From positions 1-64,000 of the forward strand of contig NZ_BSTX01000005.1 of NCBI RefSeq assembly GCF_030269765.1: a stretch of 64,000 bases of DNA, given 5' to 3'. Source of the stretch: Actinorhabdospora filicis (GTDB lineage Bacteria; Actinomycetota; Actinomycetes; Mycobacteriales; Micromonosporaceae). Position 1 is the first letter of the stretch, and each line of letters starts with the position of its first letter. Below the pieces are notes generated by a model, which ran no database searches, was not told the origin of the DNA, and saw only the letters and a program-made list of their open reading frames with translations. This document shows positions 30,419 to 37,951 of the stretch, piece by piece. The position numbers and the translations under genes were made by a program.

Positions 30419-30898
30419 TCAGGCCGCTTTGAACTCCGTCACCACACCGGCGCGCGCCTCCAGCTCCAGCAGGAGCTCGGTGACGTCGGTGCCGGTGGAG
30501 CGGCCGGGGAAGGAGCCGACCACGCGGTGGCCGGGGACGATGATCGCGATCGGGTTGAGGGAGTTGGCCAGGCCGACCGCGCGGGCGGCCTTGGGCTGGC
30601 CGACGCGCGCGGCGATCTCGGCGTGGGTCGCGGTGGCGCCGTAGGGGATGGCGAGCACCTCGGTCCACACCGCGCGCTCGAAGTCGCTGCCGGCCAGGGC
30701 GAGGGGCACCTCGAACTCGGTGCGGGTCCCGGCGAAGTAGCCGGCGAGTTCGGCGGCGGCCAGCCGCAGGATCGGGTCGTCGTCGGAGCGCTCGCCGCGC
30801 ACCGGGTTGCCGGGCATGGTCGAGACGTTGGTGAGGGCGGTCCCGTCGGTGGCCAGCCTCAACTCGCCTATGGGAGAGGTGACGGTGGTCCAGCGCAT
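30419..30898 (-). CDS. O6-alkylguanine-DNA alkyltransferase homologue lacking the active-site cysteine
   Basis: A 159-aa MGMT/ATL-fold protein. The N-terminal ferredoxin-like part begins MRWTTVTSPIGELRLA; the DNA-binding domain has ATHAEIAARVGQPKAARAVG (helix-turn-helix with the Arg finger) and NPIAIIVPGHRVVG. In active enzymes this last motif is PCHRV; here the Cys codon is GGC (Gly). The part after it is also a few residues short. Alkyltransferase-like proteins have Trp or Ala there and still flip and flag alkylated bases. ATG 30898 matches the family start; GTG/ATG codons up to 30949 are alternatives. Confidence 0.85.
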   Translation of the reverse strand: MRWTTVTSPIGELRLATDGTALTNVSTMPGNPVRGERSDDDPILRLAAAELAGYFAGTRTEFEVPLALAGSDFERAVWTEVLAIPYGATATHAEIAARVGQPKAARAVGLANSLNPIAIIVPGHRVVGSFPGRSTGTDVTELLLELEARAGVVTEFKAA

Positions 30899-31006
30899 GT
30901 GAGCAGTGTGGCGCACGGGTGTGACATTACGACGAACACGAGCTGTCATGAAACCGATCTGCGGCGTGGGAGGTGAAATGACACCGGGAGCACGTAGGCT
31001 CGCTCA

Positions 31007-32323
31007 ATGCACACCGAGGGGCACCTTCGCGCCGTCTTCCGGGAAAGCGGTTTCCGGAGGCTCCTCGCCACGCGTCTGACGAGTCAGATCGCCGACGGTT
31101 TTTTCCAGGCCGGGCTGGCCTCCTCGATCCTGTTCAACCCGAACAACCGCACCAACGCCATCTCGGTCGCCCTCGGTTTCGCGCTGCTGCTGATCCCGTA
31201 TTCGGTGCTGGGCCCGTACGTGGGCGTGTTCCTGGACCGCTGGTCGCGCCGGAACGTGCTGTTCAAGGCCAACATCCTGCGCGCGGTGCTGGTGGTGCCG
31301 ACGGCGCTGCTGATCGCCACCGACTCCAACCAGTGGCTGTACGCGGTGGGCGCGCTGCTGGTCATCGCGGTCAACCGGTTCGTGCTGTCGGGCCTGTCGG
31401 CCTCGCAGCCGCACGTGGTGACCCCGGAGAACCTGGTCACCGCCAACTCGATCGCGCCGACCCTGGGCACCATCGCCTACACCACCGGGCTGGGCGTGGC
31501 GGCCTCGATGCGGCTGCTGATCGGCAACTCCACCGCCGACAACGGTCTCATCTCGGCGATCGCGATCATCGGGTACATCGCCGCCGGGCTCATCGCGCGG
31601 TCCTCGTTCACCGTGGACGCCCTGGGGCCCGACGCCTCCGAGCGCCACGCCGACCGCTCGATCGGCGCCGAGATCGCCTCGATCACGCGCGGCATGGCCG
31701 CCGGGGCGAAGCACCTGTGGTCGCGCCGGGGGGCGGCGTACATGCTGCTGACGCAGGGCGCCTACCGCGCGCTCTACGGCGTCCTGACGATCGCCACGCT
31801 CCAGCTGTTCCGGGTCTACTTCGACGCCGGTGACGAGGACAAGAAGGCCATCGCGGCCCTGGCGGCGGTGGTCGTGGTCGGTTCGGCCGGCGGGTTCATC
31901 GGCGCGATGATCACGCCGTACCTGACGCGCCGGTTCGGGCCGCGCGCGTGGGTGATCGTGATCCTGGTGCTGGTCGCGGTGGACATCGCGGTGTTCGGGC
32001 CGCCGTTCTCGCAGCCGCTGCTGATCGCGGCGACATTCGTGCTGAACATCGGGTCCCAGAGCCTGAAGATCGTGGTGGACACCTCGGTGCAGCTGCGCGT
32101 CGACGACAACTACCGGGGACGCGTCTTCTCCGTCAACGACACCTTCTTCAATGTCTGCTGGGTGCTGGGTCTGCTGGCCGGGGCGGTGCTGCTGCCCGAG
32201 GACGGGCACTCGCTGGCCATGATCGTGGCCATCGCGGGCGGTTATCTGCTCCTCGCGGCGGGGTACGCCCTGGCATCCCGGCGGCATACTCCCTACGATC
32301 GACCTTCGTGGACGACGAACTGA
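31007..32323 (+). CDS. MFS transporter
   Basis: A 438-aa major-facilitator protein with about 12 membrane helices. The loop between helices 2 and 3 reads VGVFLDRWSRRNVL, the MFS motif A (G-x-x-x-D-R-x-x-R-R). It resembles the actinobacterial group usually annotated as MFS transporter next to membrane cyclophilins. A TAGGCT hexamer 6 nt before ATG 31007 marks a leaderless promoter. Its 3' end overlaps the cyclophilin gene by 16 bp, so the pair is an operon. Substrate unknown. Confidence 0.85.
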   Translation: MHTEGHLRAVFRESGFRRLLATRLTSQIADGFFQAGLASSILFNPNNRTNAISVALGFALLLIPYSVLGPYVGVFLDRWSRRNVLFKANILRAVLVVPTALLIATDSNQWLYAVGALLVIAVNRFVLSGLSASQPHVVTPENLVTANSIAPTLGTIAYTTGLGVAASMRLLIGNSTADNGLISAIAIIGYIAAGLIARSSFTVDALGPDASERHADRSIGAEIASITRGMAAGAKHLWSRRGAAYMLLTQGAYRALYGVLTIATLQLFRVYFDAGDEDKKAIAALAAVVVVGSAGGFIGAMITPYLTRRFGPRAWVIVILVLVAVDIAVFGPPFSQPLLIAATFVLNIGSQSLKIVVDTSVQLRVDDNYRGRVFSVNDTFFNVCWVLGLLAGAVLLPEDGHSLAMIVAIAGGYLLLAAGYALASRRHTPYDRPSWTTN

Positions 32324-33486
32324 AGCCCGCCGAAGACGCGAAGGCCGAGAACGCCGGTCCAGAATCGGGGGAGGCCAGGCGCGCCGTCGAGGAATCGGCG
32401 CCCGCGCGCGAGGGCGGTGACGCCGCCGATCCGGTGGCGGACACGGTGGTGACGCCGGTCGGCGAGACCCTCGTCGACGGCGAGCCCGTCGACCCCGACG
32501 CGGCCGATGCCCCTCCAACCGAGACCGATACCCCCGACGAGGACGCCAAGTCGGCCGCGGCCGCGCAGGCCGCCGCCGAAGACGAGGCCGCCCGCGAGGC
32601 CGCCCGTGAGGCGCCGCGCCGGTCCTCGCCGCCGCCGATCCCCGCCGACGCGCCCCCGTGGGAGAGCCCGGGACGACCCCGCAACGCCATCATCGGCATG
32701 ATCATCGTCGTCGCGCTGCTCGGCACCGCCGCGCTCGTCGGCTGGGTGCTGTTCAAGCCGTCCGCCGAGGACGGCCCGTCCGGCGCGCTCGGGGAGGCCA
32801 CCGGCCCCTGCGAGCTGCGGACCGTCGACGAGCTGCCCGGCGGTGGCGGCGAGCCGGTCTTCGGGCAGACCCCGCAGCGGCAGACCGTGGTCGTCCAGAC
32901 CAACCTCGGCACCGTCACCGCGCTGCTGTTCGGTGATCTCGCGCCCTGCGGGACGGCGTCCTTCGCCAACCTCGCCGCGCGCGGCTACTACTCCGCCAAG
33001 GCCTGCCCGGACATGACGACGGCGGTGACCGAGCCGACGCTGGTGCTGCGCTGCGGCGAGGCCGCCGGCCAGGGCGGGCCGGGCTACCGGGTCCGGGGCG
33101 AGCACCCGTTCTCCGATCAGCCGGTCGCCGACGCGCTGGCGCTGGTCAACGACACTCACGGGCTGTCCGGCGGCGAGTTCGCCTTCGTGCGCGGCCAGTC
33201 GATCCCCACGAACAACCTGACGGTGATCGGGCAGGTCATCGACGGTTTCGCGGTGCTGGACTCGATCGCGGCCGGCGGGGGCGGCCAGGCCTACGCCGGT
33301 CCGCCGCCGCAGCCGGTGACGATCCTGGCGGTGACGGTGCAGAGCGCGCTGAGCCCGTCGGGTCTCCCGGCCGGGTCGCCGCCGCCGAGCGGGAGCCTGT
33401 CGCCGGGGACGAGCCCGCGGCCGGGTTCGCCGAGCGCCTCACCGCGGTCCTCACGATCGCCGGGTGTGCCCTTCGGGCGCGACTGA
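32308..33486 (+). CDS. Membrane-anchored cyclophilin-type peptidyl-prolyl isomerase
   Basis: A 392-aa protein. An acidic Ala/Pro/Glu-rich cytosolic tail (1-125) is followed by one membrane helix (about residues 130-150, AIIGMIIVVALLGTAALVGWVLF) and an extracellular cyclophilin domain (about 185-345: TNLGTVTALLF, ASFANLAARGYYS, VNDTHGLSGGEFAFV, NLTVIGQVIDG). The usual catalytic Arg-x-x-x-x-F and Q of cyclophilin A are not obvious, so activity may be altered. A Pro/Ser-rich tail ends it. GTG 32308 lies inside the MFS gene end. A strong terminator follows. Confidence 0.82.
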   Translation: MDDELKPAEDAKAENAGPESGEARRAVEESAPAREGGDAADPVADTVVTPVGETLVDGEPVDPDAADAPPTETDTPDEDAKSAAAAQAAAEDEAAREAAREAPRRSSPPPIPADAPPWESPGRPRNAIIGMIIVVALLGTAALVGWVLFKPSAEDGPSGALGEATGPCELRTVDELPGGGGEPVFGQTPQRQTVVVQTNLGTVTALLFGDLAPCGTASFANLAARGYYSAKACPDMTTAVTEPTLVLRCGEAAGQGGPGYRVRGEHPFSDQPVADALALVNDTHGLSGGEFAFVRGQSIPTNNLTVIGQVIDGFAVLDSIAAGGGGQAYAGPPPQPVTILAVTVQSALSPSGLPAGSPPPSGSLSPGTSPRPGSPSASPRSSRSPGVPFGRD

Positions 33487-33492
33487 CGCCGA

Positions 33493-33520
33493 AGGCGGCG
33501 GGCTTCTCGGCCCGCCGCCT
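33493..33520 (+). terminator. Rho-independent terminator
   Basis: AGGCGGCGGGC/GCCCGCCGCCT, 11-bp perfect stem with a TTCTCG loop, followed by TTCTTCTTT. It is the best canonical terminator in the window. Confidence 0.9.
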
Positions 33521-33528
33521 TTCTTCTT

Positions 33529-34665
33529 TCACGCGGTGACGCGGGGGAAGGCCCGCCGGGCCGGGATGAGCACGGCCAGCACCAGGACCAGCAGCCCGAG
33601 GACGGCGTAGGGGAAGGCCCTGGCGCCCATGCCGTCCAGCAGGACGCCACCGGCGATCCCGCCACCGGCCATCGCGGCGTTCCAGAGGGCCACCAGGATG
33701 GTCTGGGCGGCGTCGGCGCGGTCGCCTCCGGCGCGTCCGGCGGCCGTCTGGAGCAGCGTCGGGATACCGCCCCAGCCGAGTCCCCACAGGACGGTGGCGG
33801 CGTAGACCGGACCGACCAGCAGCAGGACGGCGGCGGCGATCACCAGCAGCGTCGCGCCGATCGTCAGGGCCCGCAGGCGGCGGTCGATGAACAGCCCGGT
33901 GAGCCAGATCGAGGCGATCGAGGAGATCCCGAAGACCAGCAGGACGAGGTCGGTCGAGCCACCCATGCCGATCTCACTGAGGTAGGGCGCGATGTAGGTG
34001 TAGAGCACGTTGTGGGCGAGCACGAACGCCACCATCACGCCCAGGACGGCGTAGACGGCGGGCGGGACGCGCCAGCTCATCTTCTGCCCGCGCGCCTCAC
34101 CGGGGAAGTCGGGGACGGCCAGCGCGATCCAGCCCAGCAGCACCACCGCGACCGCGGTCATCAGCCCGAACGTGACGCGCCAGCCGACGAGGCCGCCCAG
34201 GAACGTCCCGGCGGGGATGCCCAGGGACAGCGCGAGGGGGATGCCGGCCATGACGATGGCGATGGCGCGTCCCTCGCGCCCGGGGGCCATCCGGCGGGCG
34301 TATCCGGCCAGCAGCGCCCACACCAGCCCGGCGGCGATCCCCGCGAAGAGCCGCCCGGTCATGGTCAGCGCGTACCAGGGGGAGACGGTGGTGACGGTGT
34401 TGGCCACGGCGAACCCGCCGACGCCGGTGAGCAGCAGCGTCCGCCGCCGCCAGGACGCGGTGAGCGCGGTGAGGGGGATGGCCGACAGCGCGGTGGCGAC
34501 GGCGTAGACGGTGACCGCCTGCCCGGCGGCCGACTCGGAGACGCCGAGGTCCCCGGCCATCTCGGGCAGCACACCGGCGGGCAGTGCCTCGGTGACCACG
34601 GTGATGAACGCTGCGGTGGTGAGCGCGGCCAGGCCGCCGATCGGGAGTCGCATGCCGTCGACCAT
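33529..34665 (-). CDS. MFS transporter of the DHA1 drug-efflux type
   Basis: A 378-aa protein with 12 predicted helices. It begins GGLAALTTAAFITVVTEALPAGVLPEMAGDLG, typical of the AraJ/SotB/CmlR group of sugar and drug exporters; the AGYARRMAPGREGRAIAI loop corresponds to motif A-like positions. ATG 34665 with AAGG upstream is chosen; ATG 34653 is an alternative, and the longer frame to 34764 lacks membrane-protein character. A 14-bp palindrome just upstream may be its operator. Substrate unknown. Confidence 0.83.
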   Translation of the reverse strand: MVDGMRLPIGGLAALTTAAFITVVTEALPAGVLPEMAGDLGVSESAAGQAVTVYAVATALSAIPLTALTASWRRRTLLLTGVGGFAVANTVTTVSPWYALTMTGRLFAGIAAGLVWALLAGYARRMAPGREGRAIAIVMAGIPLALSLGIPAGTFLGGLVGWRVTFGLMTAVAVVLLGWIALAVPDFPGEARGQKMSWRVPPAVYAVLGVMVAFVLAHNVLYTYIAPYLSEIGMGGSTDLVLLVFGISSIASIWLTGLFIDRRLRALTIGATLLVIAAAVLLLVGPVYAATVLWGLGWGGIPTLLQTAAGRAGGDRADAAQTILVALWNAAMAGGGIAGGVLLDGMGARAFPYAVLGLLVLVLAVLIPARRAFPRVTA

Positions 34666-34671
34666 CGGCCT

Positions 34672-34685
34672 TGACACGGGTGTCA
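34672..34685. promoter_or_regulatory. TGACAC-GG-GTGTCA palindrome
   Basis: Perfect 6-bp arms with a 2-bp centre, located 7 bp before the ATG of the efflux transporter and between divergent genes. It is a candidate repressor site; no dedicated regulator is adjacent apart from the MarR gene 350 bp away. Confidence 0.4.
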
Positions 34686-34751
34686 GGTTCAACTTGACGC
34701 TCGTCACACTCGGGGTGTCCACAAGGGACGTCGGTGGCGTAGCGTACGCAC

Positions 34752-35024
34752 ATGGCCACCCCACAAGGAGACCTCTCGCGCGGCGTGACGATCCTGGTCA
34801 ACTGGACCGTGCTGCTCGCCTACCTGCCCGGCGGCTTCATCCTGCTGGGCGAGGCCGCCGGCATCGCCGGCACGCCCCTGGCCACCGTGGTGTTCCTGGC
34901 GCTCTGGCTCGCCGGGGCGGTCGCGGGCACGATCCTGACCCGCCGCGGCGATTACCCCTCGGCGGTCCTGGCGGGCATGGGCGGCCCGATGTTCGGGCTG
35001 GCGCTGGCCGAGGCGATCCTCTAG
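34752..35024 (+). CDS. 90-aa membrane protein
   Basis: A small protein with three hydrophobic segments (about residues 12-34, 42-61 and 68-88). No family recognised. TAGCGT ends 6 nt before ATG 34752, so the transcript is probably leaderless. It is divergent from the MFS exporter and ends in a CTAG overlap (4 bp) with the convergent MarR gene. Confidence 0.7.
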   Translation: MATPQGDLSRGVTILVNWTVLLAYLPGGFILLGEAAGIAGTPLATVVFLALWLAGAVAGTILTRRGDYPSAVLAGMGGPMFGLALAEAIL

Positions 35025-35512
35025 CCCCGCAGCCGCTTCACGAACGGCTCCACCCCGCGCACGCGCACGACCTGGCGCTCGTAGAGCTCACGGATGTTCC
35101 GCATGAACTCGATGAGCATGCGCAGCTGATCGGCGTCGTAGTGCTCGATGTTGCGCCCGCCCTCCTCGACCATCGGCATGTACAGCGGCATCGCGCGCTC
35201 CATGAACAGCGGCGTGGCGCGGACGATGGAGCGCCGCCGGTCCCCGGGGTCGGGCGTACGGGTGATGTAGGCGAGCTTCTCCAGCCGGTCCAGCATCGCC
35301 GTCACGCTGCCCGTGCTCAGCCCGAGCTGCGCCCCGACCTCGGTGGGCGCGGCGGTCTGCACCTGCGTGAGGTACTCCATGCAGCGCAGGTCGGTGCGGT
35401 TGACGCCGAGGACGACGGCGGCGGCGGAGTCGAAGTCGTCCACGGCCGACTGCGAGGCCTGGACCTCGGCGGACAGCTCACCGCGAAGTTCTTCCACGGA
35501 ATCTCTTGACAT
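35021..35512 (-). CDS. MarR-family regulator
   Basis: A 163-aa MarR protein. The winged helix runs from NRTDLRCMEYLTQVQ through PTEVGAQLGLSTGSVTAMLDRLEKLAYI to the wing TRTPDPGDRRRSIV (about residues 38-98). The flanking helices form the dimer interface. ATG 35512 lies inside a palindrome-rich divergent promoter (35510-35560), so it most likely represses itself and the neighbouring operon of a beta-rich protein and a FAD monooxygenase. MarR proteins paired with monooxygenases often respond to aromatic ligands (inference). Confidence 0.88.
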   Translation of the reverse strand: MSRDSVEELRGELSAEVQASQSAVDDFDSAAAVVLGVNRTDLRCMEYLTQVQTAAPTEVGAQLGLSTGSVTAMLDRLEKLAYITRTPDPGDRRRSIVRATPLFMERAMPLYMPMVEEGGRNIEHYDADQLRMLIEFMRNIRELYERQVVRVRGVEPFVKRLRG

Positions 35513-35560
35513 TCGAGTATCTCGACCTTCAAGCTATAAGTACCTCGACATTCGAGATAC
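35510..35560. promoter_or_regulatory. Divergent MarR operator region
   Basis: Two related 13-bp palindromes, TCGAG-TAT-CTCGA (35513-35525) and CTCGA-CAT-TCGAG (35544-35556), sit 31 bp apart (three helical turns). They are also arms of a larger GTATCTCGA/TCGAGATAC inverted repeat. A TATAAG box lies between them (35535-35540). The first overlaps the MarR start. Confidence 0.65.
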
Positions 35561-35599
35561 ACGGTAGTCGAGACATCCATCCGGATCAAGGAGACCGCC

Positions 35600-36034
35600 A
35601 TGAAGATCGCCGCCTTCAACACCGTCGTCAAGAAACTCGGCGACTGGACCGACGCCACCGACTTCGACCTCCGCGCCGACGGCGCCCTCGCCGTCCTGGA
35701 CCTGCGCTCGCCCCGCATCACCGGCGACATCACCGTCCGCCTCGACGCCCGCCGCTCGGTCGTGCGGTTGCTGCTGCCCGAGGGCGCCGTCGTCGACCGC
35801 TGGGACCTGCGCTTCACCGGCCGCGGCAAGGTCAAGGACCACGAGGCGCCCACCGGCGAGGGGACGCGCACCGTCCGCCTGGTCGGCACCGTCGCCGACG
35901 GCGAGGTCCGCGTCAACCGCGGCGGCACCGCCGTGCTGTTCTCGATGTTCTCCCGCGCCTGGGTCGACGACGTCCGCCGCGCACGCCGTGAAGGCACCGC
36001 CGTCACCGTCCACGACCCCGCCGCCTCGATCTAG
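35600..36034 (+). CDS. DUF4097-like beta-rich protein
   Basis: A 144-aa protein made of short beta-strand repeats (FDLRADGALAVLDLRSPRITGDITVRLDARRSVVRLLLPEG), resembling DUF4097/adhesin-like beta-solenoid sequences though not securely. It has no signal peptide. AAGGAG precedes ATG 35600 by 6-7 nt. It is the first gene of an operon with the FAD monooxygenase, 10 bp apart, behind a MarR operator. Function unknown. Confidence 0.65.
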   Translation: MKIAAFNTVVKKLGDWTDATDFDLRADGALAVLDLRSPRITGDITVRLDARRSVVRLLLPEGAVVDRWDLRFTGRGKVKDHEAPTGEGTRTVRLVGTVADGEVRVNRGGTAVLFSMFSRAWVDDVRRARREGTAVTVHDPAASI

Positions 36035-36044
36035 GGAGACCGCC

Positions 36045-37376
36045 GTGCACGTCATCATCATCGGCGCCGGCACCGGGGGCATGGCCCTCGCGCACGGGCT
36101 CAAGAACGCCGGAGTCTCCGTCGCCGTCTACGAACGCGACCGCACCCGCGGTGACGGCCTGCACGGCTACCGCGTCGGCATCGACCCCGACGGCGCCCGG
36201 GCCCTCCAGGAGTGCCTGCCGGCGCGGCTGTTCGACACCTTCATCGCCACCTGCGCCCGCGCCCCGCGCCACTTCAACGCCTACACCGAGAAGCTCACCG
36301 AGCTCGTCTCCCTCGACCTGCCGCAGAACACCGATCCCGCCAACAGTGAGCACTCGGTGTCCCGCATGACGCTGCGGCAGGTCCTGCTCTCCGGCATGGA
36401 CGACGTCGTCCACTACGGCAGGACCTTCGAGCGCTACACCACCGACGGCTCCTCGGTCACCGCCCACTTCACCGACGGCACCACCGCCACCGGCGACGTC
36501 CTCGTCGGCGCCGACGGGGCCAACTCACCGGTCCGGCGGCAGTACCTGCCGCACGTCACCGTCCGCGACTCGGGAGTGGTGGCGATCGCGGCGAAACTGC
36601 CCTCGACACCCCAGACCCGCGCCCTGCTGCCGAAGGAGGCCCTCACGGGCGTGTCGATGCTGCTCGCCCCGCGCGGCTCCTTCATGATCCTGCACTCGAT
36701 GGAGTTCCCCTGGGACGCCGAGGGCACCGTGAAGGACGGCATCGGCGGCAGCGACCGCGAGCTGATCGAGAACTGGCCCGGCCTGCTCTACGACAACACC
36801 CGCGACTACCTCAACTGGGGCCTGTCGGCCTCGGCCGACAAGTTCCCCGCCGACGTGACCCGCATGCGCGGCAAGGACCTCGTCCGCCTGGCCCTGGGCA
36901 TGACGGAGAAGTGGTCGCCGGACCTGCGCGAACTCATCGGCCACTCCGACCCCGGCAGCTGCTTCGCCCTGCGCATCCGCACCACCGACCCCGTCGAGCC
37001 GTGGACACCGACCCGCGTGACCCTCCTGGGCGACGCGATCCACACCATGACACCCGGCAAGGGCGTCGGCGCCAACACCGCCCTGCGCGACGCGGTCCTG
37101 CTCAAACGCGCCCTCACCGGCGCCGGAACCGATGTGGTGAAGGCGATCGGCGCCTACGAGGCCGAGATGCTGCCCTACGGCATGCGGCGGGTGAAGGAAT
37201 CGCTCGCGCAGTACGGGCTGAACGGAAGGGACCTCGTGCACAAGCCCGTCATCGGGCGCGTGCTGCTGGCGGTCAACCGCACGTTCTTCCGCGTGGTGAA
37301 CCGCGTTCCGGCGCTCAAGCGCAAGTTCCTGGCGGCGATGAGCGCCGACCGGGGAATGGTCGCCGAGGACCGATAG
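36045..37376 (+). CDS. FAD-dependent monooxygenase (aromatic hydroxylase type)
   Basis: A 443-aa group A flavoprotein monooxygenase. GAGTGGMALAHGL (about residues 7-19) binds the ADP part of FAD, DVLVGADGANSPVRR (about 154-168) is the DG motif that also contacts NADPH, and LLGDAIHTMTPGKGVGAN (about 326-343) is the GD motif. The substrate is likely a small aromatic or polyketide-like ring. GTG 36045 follows AGGGAGA. It is co-transcribed with the upstream beta-rich gene and probably MarR-controlled. Confidence 0.85.
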   Translation: MHVIIIGAGTGGMALAHGLKNAGVSVAVYERDRTRGDGLHGYRVGIDPDGARALQECLPARLFDTFIATCARAPRHFNAYTEKLTELVSLDLPQNTDPANSEHSVSRMTLRQVLLSGMDDVVHYGRTFERYTTDGSSVTAHFTDGTTATGDVLVGADGANSPVRRQYLPHVTVRDSGVVAIAAKLPSTPQTRALLPKEALTGVSMLLAPRGSFMILHSMEFPWDAEGTVKDGIGGSDRELIENWPGLLYDNTRDYLNWGLSASADKFPADVTRMRGKDLVRLALGMTEKWSPDLRELIGHSDPGSCFALRIRTTDPVEPWTPTRVTLLGDAIHTMTPGKGVGANTALRDAVLLKRALTGAGTDVVKAIGAYEAEMLPYGMRRVKESLAQYGLNGRDLVHKPVIGRVLLAVNRTFFRVVNRVPALKRKFLAAMSADRGMVAEDR

Positions 37377-37414
37377 TGGAGTGACCGGTGGAGTGACCGG
37401 GGACGGACTGCGAT

Positions 37415-37459
37415 GCCGGGGCCGCCGTCGTGACGACGCTGTCACGGCGGCGGTGCCGG
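37415..37459. terminator. Hairpin terminator between convergent genes
   Basis: GCCGG...CCGCCGTCGTGAC pairs with GTCACGGCGGCGG...GCCGG around GACGCT, with one mismatch in a stem of about 18 bp. A 12-bp direct tandem repeat (GTGGAGTGACCG twice) precedes it at 37377-37400. Confidence 0.65.
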
Positions 37460-37510
37460 ACGCCGAGATCATCGGCGTCCTACCGATCTAACGACCGGCG
37501 GAAAGATCGG

Positions 37511-37900
37511 TCACGCGGGCCGGGAGGGCACGCCCGCCCGCGCGTAGATCACCGGCTTCTCGACGCGCGCGCCGGCCCGGGTGAAGGCGAATTCGACCTC
37601 CACCACCAGTTCCGGGACCTCGCGGTGCCAGAGCGCCTCCCGGTCACGGTCTGGGCCGGCGGCGAGCACGCCGCGACGGGACATCACGCTCCACCCCGCG
37701 GGGGCGGCGGTGGCGAGGATCCGGCGCGGCCGGATGACGCGGCCCGACCGGTCCCCGGTCTTGGGCCCGGGCAGCTTGAGCCGCCCGTCCTCCGACTCCA
37801 CCGGGCTCCAGTCCGGCAGCTCGCCGAGGCGGTCGGCCAACCATCGGTGGCAGAGCACCCGGAACAGCCGCCGTCGCGTCGGCTCATCGAGCACGCGCAT
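37511..37900 (-). CDS. 129-aa hypothetical protein
   Basis: I do not recognise this protein. An Arg-rich helical N-terminus (EPTRRRLFRVLCHRWLADRLGELPDW) is followed by a beta-rich remainder. Third-position GC bias is seen, but not stronger than in opposite frames, so the call is tentative. ATG 37900 lacks a clear ribosome site. It lies between the FAD monooxygenase terminator and the cca gene. Confidence 0.5.
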   Translation of the reverse strand: MRVLDEPTRRRLFRVLCHRWLADRLGELPDWSPVESEDGRLKLPGPKTGDRSGRVIRPRRILATAAPAGWSVMSRRGVLAAGPDRDREALWHREVPELVVEVEFAFTRAGARVEKPVIYARAGVPSRPA

Positions 37901-37951
37901 AGGCGAACGACTCGGTGTCCGCGCCCGGTCAGCGAGCCGCCCGGCGACCGG

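Noticed and set aside
34764-34764. Longer start for the MFS exporter (411 aa)
   Set aside because: The extra N-terminal residues are not membrane-protein-like and overlap the start of the divergent 90-aa gene and the palindrome.
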